Assembly (NCBI GenBank): GCA_030151255.1 | Contig: JASLED010000056.1 | Location: 1 to 30,378, forward strand | Direction: 5' to 3' | DNA: 30,378 nt | Source of the DNA: Flavobacterium sp. | Lineage (GTDB): Bacteria > Bacteroidota > Bacteroidia > Flavobacteriales > Flavobacteriaceae | Part shown: positions 8,345 through 17,136 of the stretch, one piece after another | How the letters are laid out: every line of letters begins with the position of its first letter | How positions within the stretch are numbered: position 1 is the stretch's first letter | Position numbers and translations under genes: made by a program | The notes under the pieces: generated by a model | The model's database searches: none | The model's input: the letters and a program-made list of their open reading frames with translations, nothing else | What the model was told of the DNA's origin: nothing

Positions 8345-9367
8345 ATGACGGCAGTAAAATGGTTTATTAGTATAATCATATTTAGTCTACTGACAACAAA
8401 AATATATGCTCAAGTAGGTAGCGATTATACATATCATTTTCTAAACCTGCCAACTGCGCCTTTACAAGCTTCTTTAGGAGGTAAAAATCTTATTAATCAA
8501 AGGCAAGTATCTCAATCTTTTTGGAATCCGGTACTTACAAATCCATCAATGGACAATCAATTGGCTGTAAATTTCAGTAAAGTTTACGGAGTAGCTAATT
8601 ATGGCTCTATTGGATATTCGAAAACATTTCGTTCTAAAAAAAATATTTTCATTGGCGCAAATTATATCAATTATGGCGATTTAGACGGATATGATATATT
8701 TGGAAATTCTACTGGAAGTTTTACCGGAAGTGAAGTAGCCTTAGTTGTTGGATCTTCTTATCAAATTGAACAATCTAATTGGTATGTTGGAGCAAATGTG
8801 AAATTTATATTTTCAAAAATGGAAATGTATAATTCAATTGGAGCAGCAATCGATTTAGGATTTCTGTATAAAGATGAAGTTGAGGGATGGAATATTGCAC
8901 TTTCTGCCAGAAATATGGGCGCTCAATTAAAAACTTATAATGATATACGAGAAAAATTGCCAATAGATGTGGCAATTTCAATTTCGAAACAATTAGAAAA
9001 TGTACCTTTGCAATGGTATGTTACAATTGATAATTTGCAACAATGGAACTTGTCTCCTGTAAATCCAAACAGAGGGCAAACATCGATTGATGGAAATAAA
9101 ATAGAGCAGAAGGTTAGTTTTTTTAACAATGCACTTCGCCATCTTATTTTGGGATTAGAATTTTTTCCCGAAAAAAAAATATCAGCTCGTTTAGGATATA
9201 ATTTCCGAAAAGGAGAAGAATTAAAAATTATAGATCAAAGGCATTTTGCTGGTCTAACATTTGGAGTAGGATTTAAAACAAATCGATTTAGATTTGATTA
9301 TTCTTATGCACGCCAAACCACAGCAGCCAATACAAGTATGTTTGGTGTTGTAATAAATATGAATTAA
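8345..9367 (+). CDS. porQ: type IX secretion system protein PorQ
   Basis: An outer-membrane beta-barrel protein of the PorV/PorQ/FadL-like group. PorQ is part of the type IX secretion attachment complex that moves and anchors cargo on the cell surface in Bacteroidota. The 340 residues start with a Sec signal peptide (WFISIIIFSLLTTKIYA, cleavage before Q) and contain the family opening YHFLNLPTAPLQASLGGKN, followed by repeating amphipathic strands and a C-terminal strand ending in VVINMN. It is followed 16 bp later by cmk; the porQ-cmk pairing is a common arrangement in flavobacteria and supports the call. This implies that the organism has a type IX system, although no other component is in view. 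Confidence 0.88.
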   Translation: MTAVKWFISIIIFSLLTTKIYAQVGSDYTYHFLNLPTAPLQASLGGKNLINQRQVSQSFWNPVLTNPSMDNQLAVNFSKVYGVANYGSIGYSKTFRSKKNIFIGANYINYGDLDGYDIFGNSTGSFTGSEVALVVGSSYQIEQSNWYVGANVKFIFSKMEMYNSIGAAIDLGFLYKDEVEGWNIALSARNMGAQLKTYNDIREKLPIDVAISISKQLENVPLQWYVTIDNLQQWNLSPVNPNRGQTSIDGNKIEQKVSFFNNALRHLILGLEFFPEKKISARLGYNFRKGEELKIIDQRHFAGLTFGVGFKTNRFRFDYSYARQTTAANTSMFGVVINMN

Positions 9368-9383
9368 TTATAAATTTTCAATT

Positions 9384-10073
9384 TTGAAAAAGATAACTAT
9401 AGCTATTGATGGTTTTTCTTCTACAGGAAAAAGTACTTTAGCAAAAGCCTTAGCAAAAACCTTAGGGTACATTTATATTGATACAGGAGCAATGTATCGT
9501 GCCATTACTTTATATGCTATGCGAAAAGGCTACATTACGGCAACTTCTTTTAATAAAAACGGATTAATAGAAGTGTTGGAACTGGTAAACTTACATTTTG
9601 AGTACAATGTTTCAAAAGGATATGCAGATATTTTCTTGAATGATGAAAATGTTGAAGAATTAATCCGAACTTTGGAAGTATCGAAATATGTAAGTCAAAT
9701 TGCAGAAATTTCTGAAGTAAGAAAAAAATTGGTAGAACAGCAAAAATTATTCGGAAAGTCGAAAGGCGTTGTAATGGATGGAAGAGATATTGGAACCGTA
9801 GTTTTTCCTGATGCTGAATTAAAAATTTTTATGACTGCTTCTCCAATGATTCGTGCAGAAAGAAGATATCAGGAGTTAAAAGAAAAAAATCAAGATATTA
9901 CATTTGATGAGGTATATCAAAATGTAGTACAACGAGATGAGATAGATACCTCTAGAGCAGATTCTCCTTTAGTTAAAGCAGTAGATGCAATAGAAATAGA
10001 TAATTCAAATTTATCTAAAGAGCAACAATTCGATAGTATTTTAAGCTTAGCAAACGAAAAAATTAAAAATTAA
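9384..10073 (+). CDS. cmk: cytidylate kinase
   Basis: Phosphorylates CMP and dCMP with ATP in pyrimidine nucleotide recycling. The 229-residue protein has the P-loop GFSSTGKST at residues 10-18, the DTGAMYRA substrate segment, the VMDGRDIGTVVFPDA motif of CMP kinases and the lid region RAERRYQELKEK. The start is a TTG at 9384: the frame has no ATG before the P-loop, and the first internal ATG (in GAMYRA) would remove it, so the rare start codon is well supported. Only 16 bp separate it from porQ and it is probably translated from the same mRNA. The permease gene 39 bp downstream may belong to the same unit. Confidence 0.96.
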   Translation: MKKITIAIDGFSSTGKSTLAKALAKTLGYIYIDTGAMYRAITLYAMRKGYITATSFNKNGLIEVLELVNLHFEYNVSKGYADIFLNDENVEELIRTLEVSKYVSQIAEISEVRKKLVEQQKLFGKSKGVVMDGRDIGTVVFPDAELKIFMTASPMIRAERRYQELKEKNQDITFDEVYQNVVQRDEIDTSRADSPLVKAVDAIEIDNSNLSKEQQFDSILSLANEKIKN

Positions 10074-10112
10074 AAATAATTTAGCACATATTTTTTAATC
10101 GCACTTACACTT

Positions 10113-11447
10113 ATGAATATCAAAATGAAATTAACGTTTATGAGTTTCCTAGAATTTGCAGTTTGGGGAGCTTATTTAACGTCTATGGGAAATTATCTTG
10201 GCTCGGTAGGGTTAGGACCTAAAATTGGTTCGTTCTATGCTATGCAAGGAATTGTATCGATTTTTATGCCTGCAATAATGGGAATTGTAGCCGATCGTTG
10301 GGTGCCAGTACAGCGCCTTTTAGGTATTAATCATCTATTAGCAGCTTTATTTATGTTTGCTACTGGATATTACGGATTTATGGCAGGGGATGCTGTTGAT
10401 TTTACAACTATTTTTTCCTTATATACAATTAGTGTGGCGTTTTTTATGCCAACTATTGCCTTGTCTAATTCAACGGCATATACTATTTTAAAACAAAATG
10501 GTTTAGATGTTATTAAATCATTTCCACCTATTCGAACTTTCGGAACAGTAGGTTTTATTTTCGCAATGCTTTTTGTAAATTTTGCTGGATTTAAGAATGG
10601 ATCGTTTGGATTTAATTTTGCTACGGATCCAGATTTTGTTAGCTTTCAATCTAATTATTATCAGTTTTATGTATCTGGATTTTTGGGAGTTGTATTGTTT
10701 TTCTATAGTTTAGTATTGCCTAATTGCCCAATCAATAAAAGTTCAGAGAAAAGAACATTAACAGATGCTTTCGGTTTAAAAGCTTTTGCTTTGTTTAAGC
10801 AAAGAAAAATGGCAATATTCTTTATTTTTTCAATGTTATTGGGTGTTTCTCTTCAAATTACAAACGGATATGCAAATCCATTTATAACAGGGTTTAAAAA
10901 TATTCCAATGTATGCTGATACTTGGGGAGCTAATAATGCAAATGCTTTAATTTCGTTGTCTCAAATTTCAGAAACACTTTGTATTTTATTAATTCCATTT
11001 TTCTTAAAGCGCTTCGGTATTAAAATTGTTATGTTAATGTCTATGATTGCGTGGGTACTTCGTTTTGGATTATTCGGAATTGGAGATCCAGGTAATGGTG
11101 TGTGGATGTTTATATTATCAATGATTGTTTACGGAATTGCATTTGATTTCTTTAATGTATCAGGTTCTTTGTATGTGGATAATGAAACAAGCGAAGATAT
11201 TCGTTCGTCAGCACAGGGGGTTTTTATGATGATGACAAACGGATTTGGTGCAACAATTGGGATGTTCTTGGCTCAATACGTTGTAAACAGCTATGTGTAC
11301 GATCAAATAGATGTAATGGCACAATTGGAAGGATGGAGACATTCTTGGCTTATATTTGCCTTGTATTCTTTAATAGTAACAATATTTTTTGCTATTATTT
11401 TTAAATATAAACACAAGCCAGAAGATGTTCAAAATATATCGCATTAA
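10113..11447 (+). CDS. NupG-like nucleoside permease (MFS)
   Basis: A 444-residue membrane protein with about 12 hydrophobic helices of the nucleoside:H+ symporter family, which imports nucleosides across the inner membrane. Recognisable pieces are the N-terminal MKLTFMSFLEFAVWGAYLTSMGNYL, the loop GIVADRWVPVQRLLG and the SGSLYVDNETSEDIRSSAQG segment in the second half, all typical of NupG/XapB-type carriers. Its location directly behind cmk makes biological sense, since imported nucleosides feed the salvage pathway. The gene ends at a perfect palindromic terminator shared with the convergent helicase gene. Substrate range cannot be read from the sequence. Confidence 0.87.
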   Translation: MNIKMKLTFMSFLEFAVWGAYLTSMGNYLGSVGLGPKIGSFYAMQGIVSIFMPAIMGIVADRWVPVQRLLGINHLLAALFMFATGYYGFMAGDAVDFTTIFSLYTISVAFFMPTIALSNSTAYTILKQNGLDVIKSFPPIRTFGTVGFIFAMLFVNFAGFKNGSFGFNFATDPDFVSFQSNYYQFYVSGFLGVVLFFYSLVLPNCPINKSSEKRTLTDAFGLKAFALFKQRKMAIFFIFSMLLGVSLQITNGYANPFITGFKNIPMYADTWGANNANALISLSQISETLCILLIPFFLKRFGIKIVMLMSMIAWVLRFGLFGIGDPGNGVWMFILSMIVYGIAFDFFNVSGSLYVDNETSEDIRSSAQGVFMMMTNGFGATIGMFLAQYVVNSYVYDQIDVMAQLEGWRHSWLIFALYSLIVTIFFAIIFKYKHKPEDVQNISH

Positions 11448-11450
11448 AAT

Positions 11451-11487
11451 AAAAAAAGGGTTAGTTTTTAAAACTAACCCTTTTTTT
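11451..11487. terminator. bidirectional terminator, permease / helicase
   Basis: A perfect 37-bp palindrome with seven A at one end, GGGTTAG and CTAACCC arms, and seven T at the other end. It fills the 42-bp gap between two convergent genes and can stop transcription from both sides. Confidence 0.92.
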
Positions 11488-11489
11488 AT

Positions 11490-12851
11490 TTAATCGTTAT
11501 CGTTATTTGATTTTCGTTTATTAGCACGTTTTGCTTCAACGGCTCTATTTCGTGGTTTTGTTTTTCTAGGTTTTCTTTTTCCTGGACCTCCTAAATTAAC
11601 TTTCTGATTTTTATCTTTCTTAGCATGAAAAGCAGCTCCTTTTTCAATAGGTTTCTTAGCTTTTACTAATTGTTTTGCTTTTAATTTAGATTTCTCAAAT
11701 TCCATTAATTTGTCAGAAATTTCTACTTCTTGCGGAATTTCTACTAAACGAAGCTCTTTGTTCATCAAAGTTTCTGCTTCTAAAAGCATATCTTCTTCTT
11801 TCGGGTCTACAAATGATATTGCAATACCATTTTTATCTGCACGTCCAGTACGTCCAATTCTGTGGATATATTGTTCTGGCGAATCAGTAAATTGTAAATT
11901 AATTACATGGCTAATGTCTGAAATATCCAATCCACGAGACATGATGTCCGTTGTTAATAATCCTCTTAATTCATTGGCTTGAAACTCTGCCATAGAACGC
12001 AAACGGAAGTTTTGCGATTTGTTGGAGTGAATTACGGTGAATTCTTCTGGATAAGCTTCTTCCAACATTTCCATTACAACATCTGCCAAACGTTTACTGT
12101 TAATGAAAATTAGCACTCTATTAAAGGTTTCTTTATCCTTTAATAAATGCATTAACAAGTTCATTTTTGTATAAAAGTTTGGAACTTTATATAATTGTTG
12201 ATCGATATTTTCTAACGGTGTTCCTGATGCTGCTAATGAAACCTCTTCAGGAAAATCAAAATAATCATCTAATACTTCGTCAACTTCTTCTGTCATGGTT
12301 GCAGAAAATAAGATGTTTTGCTTCTTATTTTTCATCATAGATAGAATAGAAGTAAGTTGAGTTCTAAATCCAAGATTTAAAATTTCATCAAATTCATCGA
12401 TTACTAATTTCTGTAGATTGTCAAAACGCAATACTCCATCCAAAGCAAGATCCATCATTCTACCTGGCGTACCTACAGCAATATCTACACCTTCATATAC
12501 CGCTTTTCTTTGTGTATTGATGTTTGTGCCTCCGTATATACCCAAGGTACGAATAGACATAAATTGAGTTAACTTGTTTACTTCTTCCACTACTTGTACC
12601 ACAAGTTCTCTTGTAGGAACAATGATAACAACTCTTGGTGTATCTATGGTAGCAAATTTCCATTGCTTTAAAATAGGTAGTAAATAAGCATAAGTTTTTC
12701 CGGTACCTGTTTGTGCAATTCCCATCATATCTCTGCCTGATAGAATAACAGGAAAAGATTTTTCCTGAATAGGAGTAGGTGTGGTTATTTGCAGTAAATC
12801 TAATGCCTTTTGTAAGGCTTTTGGGAGATTAAATTGCTCGAAAGTATGCAT
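11490..12851 (-). CDS. DEAD-box family ATP-dependent RNA helicase (DEFD variant)
   Basis: A 453-residue RNA helicase that should remodel RNA duplexes, for example in ribosome assembly or cold adaptation. In order: Q motif region (FEQFNLP... TPIQ, residues 4-29), motif I AQTGTGKT (46-53), PTREL (79-83), GG (107-108), TPGR (128-131), motif II DEFD (152-155) instead of DEAD, SAT (183-185), then the second RecA domain with TTDIMSRGLD and HRIGRTGR (330-337). From about residue 390 the tail is rich in Lys and Arg, a usual RNA-binding extension. The DEFD change keeps both acidic residues needed for Mg-ATP, so activity is expected. A TAnnTTTG box lies just upstream. Confidence 0.94.
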   Translation of the reverse strand: MHTFEQFNLPKALQKALDLLQITTPTPIQEKSFPVILSGRDMMGIAQTGTGKTYAYLLPILKQWKFATIDTPRVVIIVPTRELVVQVVEEVNKLTQFMSIRTLGIYGGTNINTQRKAVYEGVDIAVGTPGRMMDLALDGVLRFDNLQKLVIDEFDEILNLGFRTQLTSILSMMKNKKQNILFSATMTEEVDEVLDDYFDFPEEVSLAASGTPLENIDQQLYKVPNFYTKMNLLMHLLKDKETFNRVLIFINSKRLADVVMEMLEEAYPEEFTVIHSNKSQNFRLRSMAEFQANELRGLLTTDIMSRGLDISDISHVINLQFTDSPEQYIHRIGRTGRADKNGIAISFVDPKEEDMLLEAETLMNKELRLVEIPQEVEISDKLMEFEKSKLKAKQLVKAKKPIEKGAAFHAKKDKNQKVNLGGPGKRKPRKTKPRNRAVEAKRANKRKSNNDND

Positions 12852-12869
12852 AAAAATATCTTATTTGTG

Positions 12870-12877
12870 CAAAGATA
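12870..12877 (-). promoter_or_regulatory. -7 promoter box of the helicase gene
   Basis: On the minus strand TATCTTTG matches TAnnTTTG exactly, about 19 bp before the ATG at 12851. A TTTG at standard spacing is not seen (the nearest is 26 bp away). Confidence 0.45.
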
Positions 12878-12932
12878 CGTTTTTTATGCTTGTGTAAGAA
12901 ATTCAAAAAACAGGATATGAAATTTTATAAAA

Positions 12933-13697
12933 TTACAGTATCTTCTTGATTACTCTTAGTTTATGTGTATGCCTGCCAGAATCTACGTTATAGATTCCTA
13001 AATGATCCAATCTGTCAATTCTAACTTTTCCGTGTGCGTGTATAATGTAGTTGTTGTCCATTATAATTCCTACGTGAATAATATTTCCTTCTGCATTGTC
13101 AAAAAAAGCTAAATCACCTGGTTCACTTTCTTCAATAAAACTAAGGGCTTCGCCAATGGTTGCTTGCTGAGAAGCATCGCGCGGAATTTGGTGTCCGTTG
13201 ATGCGATAAACCATTTGTGTAAATCCAGAACAATCAATGCCAAATGGAGTTTTTCCTCCCCATAAATATGGCGCATTTAAATACATAAATGCAGTTTTAA
13301 TGAATTGATTTTTTGAAAATATTCCTGTAATATATCTTCCCTCAAAGGTAAATTTGTGTGGATTTGTAGAAGGTTTTTTCAATACATTTAAGGTACTACC
13401 TAACGGAATAGACATTAATTCATCGTCAGCTGAATGTAGAAATTCTACCATATCGCCAGCATAAATAGGGGCAATTTGATCTAAGTTGTTAAATTCTTCG
13501 CTTGAGATGATTTGATATTGTTTATTGTCTATCCAACCTTGGTATTTATCGAATGCTAATTCTATTTTAGACCATTTTTCGGTTTGTTCTAAAATTGTAA
13601 AATGTTCGCCAAAAAGTAATTGAGAAACAAGTTCGCTTTTATCGCTTGGTTCTGCACGCAAAGGAACAATAGAAAGATTACAGTAAGCAAACATCAT
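12933..13697 (-). CDS. NlpC/P60 (C40) family peptidase with SH3-like domains
   Basis: A 254-residue cysteine peptidase expected to cut peptide stems of peptidoglycan, typically after a gamma-D-glutamyl residue. The first 60 residues form an SH3-like module (LRAEPSDKSELVSQLLFGE... KWSKIELAFDKYQGWID), a second SH3-like part follows to about 130, and the C-terminal NlpC/P60 domain has C156 in GIDCSGFTQMVYR, H208 in HVGIIMD and H220 in YIIHAHG. No signal peptide is visible, so it may act on imported muropeptides in the cytoplasm, as proposed for similar Bacteroidota enzymes. Two adjacent ATGs exist; the choice changes one residue. Its promoter overlaps the terminator of the thiolase gene. Confidence 0.92.
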   Translation of the reverse strand: MMFAYCNLSIVPLRAEPSDKSELVSQLLFGEHFTILEQTEKWSKIELAFDKYQGWIDNKQYQIISSEEFNNLDQIAPIYAGDMVEFLHSADDELMSIPLGSTLNVLKKPSTNPHKFTFEGRYITGIFSKNQFIKTAFMYLNAPYLWGGKTPFGIDCSGFTQMVYRINGHQIPRDASQQATIGEALSFIEESEPGDLAFFDNAEGNIIHVGIIMDNNYIIHAHGKVRIDRLDHLGIYNVDSGRHTHKLRVIKKIL

Positions 13698-13722
13698 AGA
13701 GAAGGTGATTTTTTTGATAGCA

Positions 13723-13753
13723 CAAAAATAAAGATGAGTTTGAATATATCAAA
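13723..13753 (-). promoter_or_regulatory. promoter of the NlpC/P60 gene, embedded in a terminator
   Basis: On the minus strand TTTG (13753-13750) and TATTTTTG (13730-13723) are exactly 19 bp apart, a perfect flavobacterial promoter, 26 bp upstream of the ATG. The -33 element lies in the stem of the thiolase terminator and the -7 element is its T tract. Confidence 0.75.
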
Positions 13754-13762
13754 CTCATCTTT
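13730..13762 (-). terminator. terminator of the thiolase gene
   Basis: A 14-bp stem with core GATGAGTTTGA / TCAAACTCATC (13733-13743 and 13749-13759) and 5-nt loop lies 24 bp after the thiolase stop. Read on the minus strand it is followed by TTTATTTTTG. Confidence 0.8.
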
Positions 13763-13786
13763 TATTAAAATTTGTAAGAGATGTAA

Positions 13787-14965
13787 TTATGCTCTTTCAA
13801 GTACAATAGCAGAAGCACCACCGCCACCATTACAGATAGCAGCTGCACCAATTTTAGCATTGTTTTGTTCTAAAACACTTAGTAAAGTAACAACAATACG
13901 CGCTCCAGAACATCCAAGAGGATGACCTAAAGATACTGCACCTCCGTTTACGTTTACTTTATTTGCGTCTAGATTTAAAATTTTAGCGTTTGCTAATCCA
14001 ACTACAGAGAAAGCTTCGTTAAATTCGAAGAAATCAACATCAGCCAATTCTAAGTTTGCTTTTTTCAATGCAATAGGCAATGCTTTTGCAGGTGCAGTTG
14101 TAAACCAAACTGGCTCTTGTGCAGCATCTGCATAACTTTTAATATAAGCTAAAGGTTTTAAACCTAAATCATTTGCTTTTTCTTCGCTCATTAAAATAAC
14201 TGCCGCAGCACCGTCATTAATTGTAGAAGCATTAGCTGCAGTTACTGTACCTTCTTTTGTGAAAGCAGGATTTAAACTAGCAATTTTATCTAATCTAACG
14301 TTTGTGTATTCTTCATCTTTAGCAACAATAATAGGCTCACCTTTGCGTTGAGGTACTTCTACAGGAACAATTTCCATGTTAAATTTACCTTCATCCCAAG
14401 CTTTTGTAGAACGCTCATACGATTGCATTGCAAAAGCATCTTGTTCTTCTCTAGTAATATTGTACTCTTTTGCACATAAGTCAGCAGCAACACCCATAGC
14501 TTGTTTGTCATAAGCATCTACTAAACCGTCGTTTTGCAAACCGTCAACTAGAGTTGTTGGTCCAAATTTTTGACCGTTTCTCATGTGTACATAATGAGGT
14601 ATTAAGCTCATGTTTTCCATTCCACCAGCAACAACTACATCAGCATCTCCAGCCATAATAGCCTGAGCACCTTGCATAATTGCTTTCATTCCAGAAGCAC
14701 AAACTTTGTTTACAGTAGTACAAGCAACAGTATTTGGTAAACCAGCATAAATTGCAGCCTGACGAGCAGGAGCCTGTCCAACACCAGCCTGAACTACGTT
14801 GCCCATTAATACTTCGTCTACTAAATTTGCATCTAGATTAATTTTATCTAATGCTCCTTTAATAGCAGTTGCACCTAATTTAGTTGCCGGAACTGTCGAT
14901 AATGCACCAAGAAAACTACCAATTGGCGTTCTTGCAGCAGAAACGATAACTACTTTTTTACTCAT
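13787..14965 (-). CDS. acetyl-CoA C-acyltransferase (thiolase)
   Basis: Condenses two acetyl-CoA, or cleaves 3-ketoacyl-CoA in fatty acid oxidation. The 392-residue protein has every thiolase landmark: C89 in VNKVCASGMKA (acyl-accepting cysteine), NEAFSVV near 316-322, H348 in GGAVSLGHPLGCSGAR and C378 in ICNGGGGAS. These positions equal those of the well studied Zoogloea biosynthetic thiolase (89, 348, 378), so length and frame are right. Whether it works mainly in synthesis (acetoacetyl-CoA) or in beta-oxidation cannot be decided; no other fatty-acid gene is adjacent. A TATATTTG box upstream and a terminator downstream suggest a single-gene transcript. Confidence 0.96.
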   Translation of the reverse strand: MSKKVVIVSAARTPIGSFLGALSTVPATKLGATAIKGALDKINLDANLVDEVLMGNVVQAGVGQAPARQAAIYAGLPNTVACTTVNKVCASGMKAIMQGAQAIMAGDADVVVAGGMENMSLIPHYVHMRNGQKFGPTTLVDGLQNDGLVDAYDKQAMGVAADLCAKEYNITREEQDAFAMQSYERSTKAWDEGKFNMEIVPVEVPQRKGEPIIVAKDEEYTNVRLDKIASLNPAFTKEGTVTAANASTINDGAAAVILMSEEKANDLGLKPLAYIKSYADAAQEPVWFTTAPAKALPIALKKANLELADVDFFEFNEAFSVVGLANAKILNLDANKVNVNGGAVSLGHPLGCSGARIVVTLLSVLEQNNAKIGAAAICNGGGGASAIVLERA

Positions 14966-15013
14966 ATCTCTATAGTTTTTAATTTTAGTTTCGTGATTTT
15001 TTTATAAGATGGA

Positions 15014-15045
15014 CAAATATACATTTTAAATTGTTTTATAGTAAA
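15014..15045 (-). promoter_or_regulatory. candidate promoter of the thiolase gene
   Basis: On the minus strand TATATTTG (15021-15014) is an exact -7 box. TTTA (15045-15042) is one mismatch from TTTG at a 20-bp spacing. It lies about 50 bp upstream of the ATG at 14965. Confidence 0.5.
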
Positions 15046-15253
15046 TACCAGAACAATTAATTGTAGTTGTATTCTAGCTAAAACAAGATTAGTATTTAGT
15101 TTCAATGAGAAATTTAATGACGATTTTACAGGGTTTTTAGGAAATATTTTATCTTTTCAAGAAAAAAAATATTTTTTATATTATTCTATCTATTTGATTG
15201 ATAGTGGATTTGAATTTTAGTTTGATTTTTTTTGAAAAAATGTTTTATAAATG

Positions 15254-15285
15254 TTTGGATAGAACGAAAAGTCGTGCTACTTTTG
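15254..15285 (+). promoter_or_regulatory. promoter of the tRNA operon
   Basis: TTTG at 15254-15257 and TACTTTTG at 15278-15285 are 20 bp apart and match the Bacteroidota housekeeping consensus fully. The first tRNA begins 35 bp after the -7 box. Confidence 0.8.
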
Positions 15286-15319
15286 CATCCGCAATAGGGA
15301 AGTAATTCTCTTGAGCAAC

Positions 15320-15403
15320 GGAGAGGTGCCGGAGTGGTAACGGAGCAGATTGCTAATCTGTCGACTGGTAACGGTCGCCAGGGTTCGAGTCCCTGTCTCT
15401 CCG
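15320..15403 (+). tRNA. tRNA-Ser (GCT)
   Basis: Acceptor arms GGAGAGG and TCTCTCC pair with one G-T wobble, with discriminator G. The anticodon stem GCAGA/TCTGT closes the loop TTGCTAA with anticodon GCT, reading AGC/AGU serine codons. A long variable arm and the T-loop GGTTCGAGTCC are present. The 3' CCA is not encoded in full. Confidence 0.95.
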
Positions 15404-15414
15404 CATTGAATTTT

Positions 15415-15489
15415 CGGGGTGTAGCGTAGCCCGGTCATCGCGCCTGGTTTGGGACCAGGAGGTCGCAGGTTCGAATCCTGCCACCCCGA
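15415..15489 (+). tRNA. tRNA-Pro (TGG)
   Basis: Acceptor arms CGGGGTG / CACCCCG are perfectly paired with discriminator A. The anticodon stem CCTGG/CCAGG closes the loop TTTGGGA with anticodon TGG. The T-arm has GGTTCGAATCC. It is 11 bp downstream of tRNA-Ser in the same transcript. Confidence 0.96.
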
Positions 15490-15507
15490 CCGCTACATTT
15501 AGTGTAG

Positions 15508-15581
15508 GGTCCAATAGCTCAGCTGGATAGAGCAACTGCCTTCTAAGCAGTAGGTCTCAGGTTCGAATCCTGATTGGATCA
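15508..15581 (+). tRNA. tRNA-Arg (TCT)
   Basis: Acceptor GGTCCAA / TTGGATC pairs with one wobble, discriminator A. The D-arm is TAGCTCAGCTGGATAGAGCA; the anticodon stem ACTGC/GCAGT closes the loop CTTCTAA with anticodon TCT. It is the last tRNA before the accessory region, so its 3' end is a natural candidate insertion site, though I found no second copy of that end in this window. Confidence 0.95.
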
Positions 15582-15589
15582 CATTTTAA

Positions 15590-15629
15590 AAACTCAAATA
15601 ACTCTATGTCAGTTGTTTGAGTTTTTTTG
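15590..15629 (+). terminator. terminator of the tRNA operon
   Basis: A 14-bp stem with one G-T pair has arms 15590-15603 and 15611-15624 (core AAACTCAAA/TTTGAGTTT) and runs into T7. Confidence 0.85.
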
Positions 15630-15686
15630 TTTTATTATTTGCACTACATTTGCACAATTACTAGTAGTGTTAATGATTGGTTTTAA

Positions 15687-16947
15687 GTGAATAGTCCTAT
15701 ATTACTAACCCTACCTGAGTACTTGGTAGAGCATTTTAATATTACAAAAGTTGAAGAATTAAATAGTTGTTTAGATATCTATTTCGAAGAAAAGAACGAT
15801 TGTGGTAATCAACTTGCTGATCGACAACTAATTTTAAAAGGATTCTATCTTATGGCTATCATTGAAGATTTTTCTGTGCGAGTAAAATCAGTAAAACTAC
15901 ACATTCAGCGTCGTCGTTGGGCAGATAAGCAAACAGGAGAAATCATTGCACGAGACTGGAATGTAATTGTTGAAGGAATACAAATGATTCAAGAGTTTTC
16001 GTCGTTCTTAAAAAAATTAGCCTATACTAAAATGCTTAGTTATAAAGCTGTAGGTGATGATGGTAAGAAATTTCAACGTCAATACAAAAATAAAATCAGC
16101 GATTTCAAGACTTGGAGTCAGTGTGAGCGCGCAAAAGATTGGCTCTTATATCCGAAAAATATAGCCGAAAAGCTATCTATAGATGAAGTCTGCTTGTCTA
16201 AAGGAGAGTTATTATCATACTTACTTCTAAAGCTGGTAAAGACAAGAAAAACACTATTGTTGCTATTGTAAAAGGAACAGAATCTGAAACGGTTGTAGAA
16301 CATTTGTCAAAACTACCTAAATCCTTTAGGAACAAAGTAAAAGAAATTACTTTAGATATGGCAGGATCAATGAAACAGATATCAAAAAAAATGTTTTGTA
16401 AAGGCTATGCAAGTTATCGATCGTTTTCACGTACAAAAGCTTGCTAGCGAAGCTTAGAATAAAACATCGTTGGATTGAAATGGACAATGAAAATACGTCC
16501 ATACTATAAGTTAAATCCAATAACAAAACGTATCATCCTGAGATATTGATCAATGGAGATGCAAAAAAAACAATTATTAGTCTGATCTAGACATTTATTA
16601 TACAAAAGCTCTAATAATTGGACAGCAGATCAACAATAAAGAGCTAAACTATTATTTGAATTATATTTAGAAGTTGAGCAAGCTTATATCTTAACTAACA
16701 AATTAAGAGCAATATACAATTTATATATCCCTAAAGAATTAGCGATAAATAAACTTACCTATTGGTTTAATTAAGTGGAGAATACAAATTCGAAATAGTT
16801 TAGTACGGTTATCAGAATATTTATGCAACATTACGTAGATATATTAAACTGCTTCTGCGGAATCATTTAATGCTAAAATTAAGTACTTTAGAATGATGTA
16901 TAGAGGAGTTAGAGATAAATCCTTTATTCTCTAAACTTTTTGAGTAG
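15687..16947 (+). pseudogene. decayed ISAon1/ISL3-like transposase
   Basis: The first 194-codon frame (15687-16271, GTG start) resembles the N-terminal protein of ISAon1-type elements (LYPKNIAEKLSIDEVCLSKGE). The DDE part follows in another frame: TSKAGKDKKNTIVAIVKGTE, then EITLDMAGSMKQ with a likely catalytic Asp, then after another shift QVIDRFHVQKLASEA and a stop. Further pieces of the C-terminal half can be read to about 16947 (AKLLFELYLEVEQAYILTNK, later FMQHYVDILN and FSKLFE) broken by several stops and shifts. The first frame change near 16205 could be natural, because these elements use two overlapping frames; the later ones show decay. I could not place convincing terminal repeats. 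A TACATTTG box at 15645-15652 may be its old promoter. Confidence 0.75.
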
Positions 16948-16957
16948 TCCTTAATTT

Positions 16958-17119
16958 TTGAACTCAATTTGGTTTATCTTATTGATAAATAATGAAATAG
17001 CTGAAAATAAAAACGGAAGAAATGAACAAAAAATTCAATTCTCCCGTTTAGTACTCCCAAAGGGACAAATATCGAACAATTTTCTTGAAGATGTCGAACG
17101 TTTTCAGGAATTGTTTTAA
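16958..17119 (+). pseudogene. 3' remnant of an unidentified gene
   Basis: An open frame without a convincing start ends in TAA at 17119 and reads, in part, LVLPKGQISNNFLEDVERF. Codon use looks protein-like and the stop is followed 17 bp later by a strong terminator, as at a real gene end. The 5' part is missing where the decayed transposase lies, so it is probably a gene cut by that insertion. I do not recognise the family. Confidence 0.35.
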
Positions 17120-17136
17120 GAATGATATTAAATAGA

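Noticed and set aside
15353..15535. 60-codon minus-strand frame over the tRNAs
   Set aside because: It is the complement of tRNA-Ser and tRNA-Pro; such frames are often mis-annotated as proteins but have no support.
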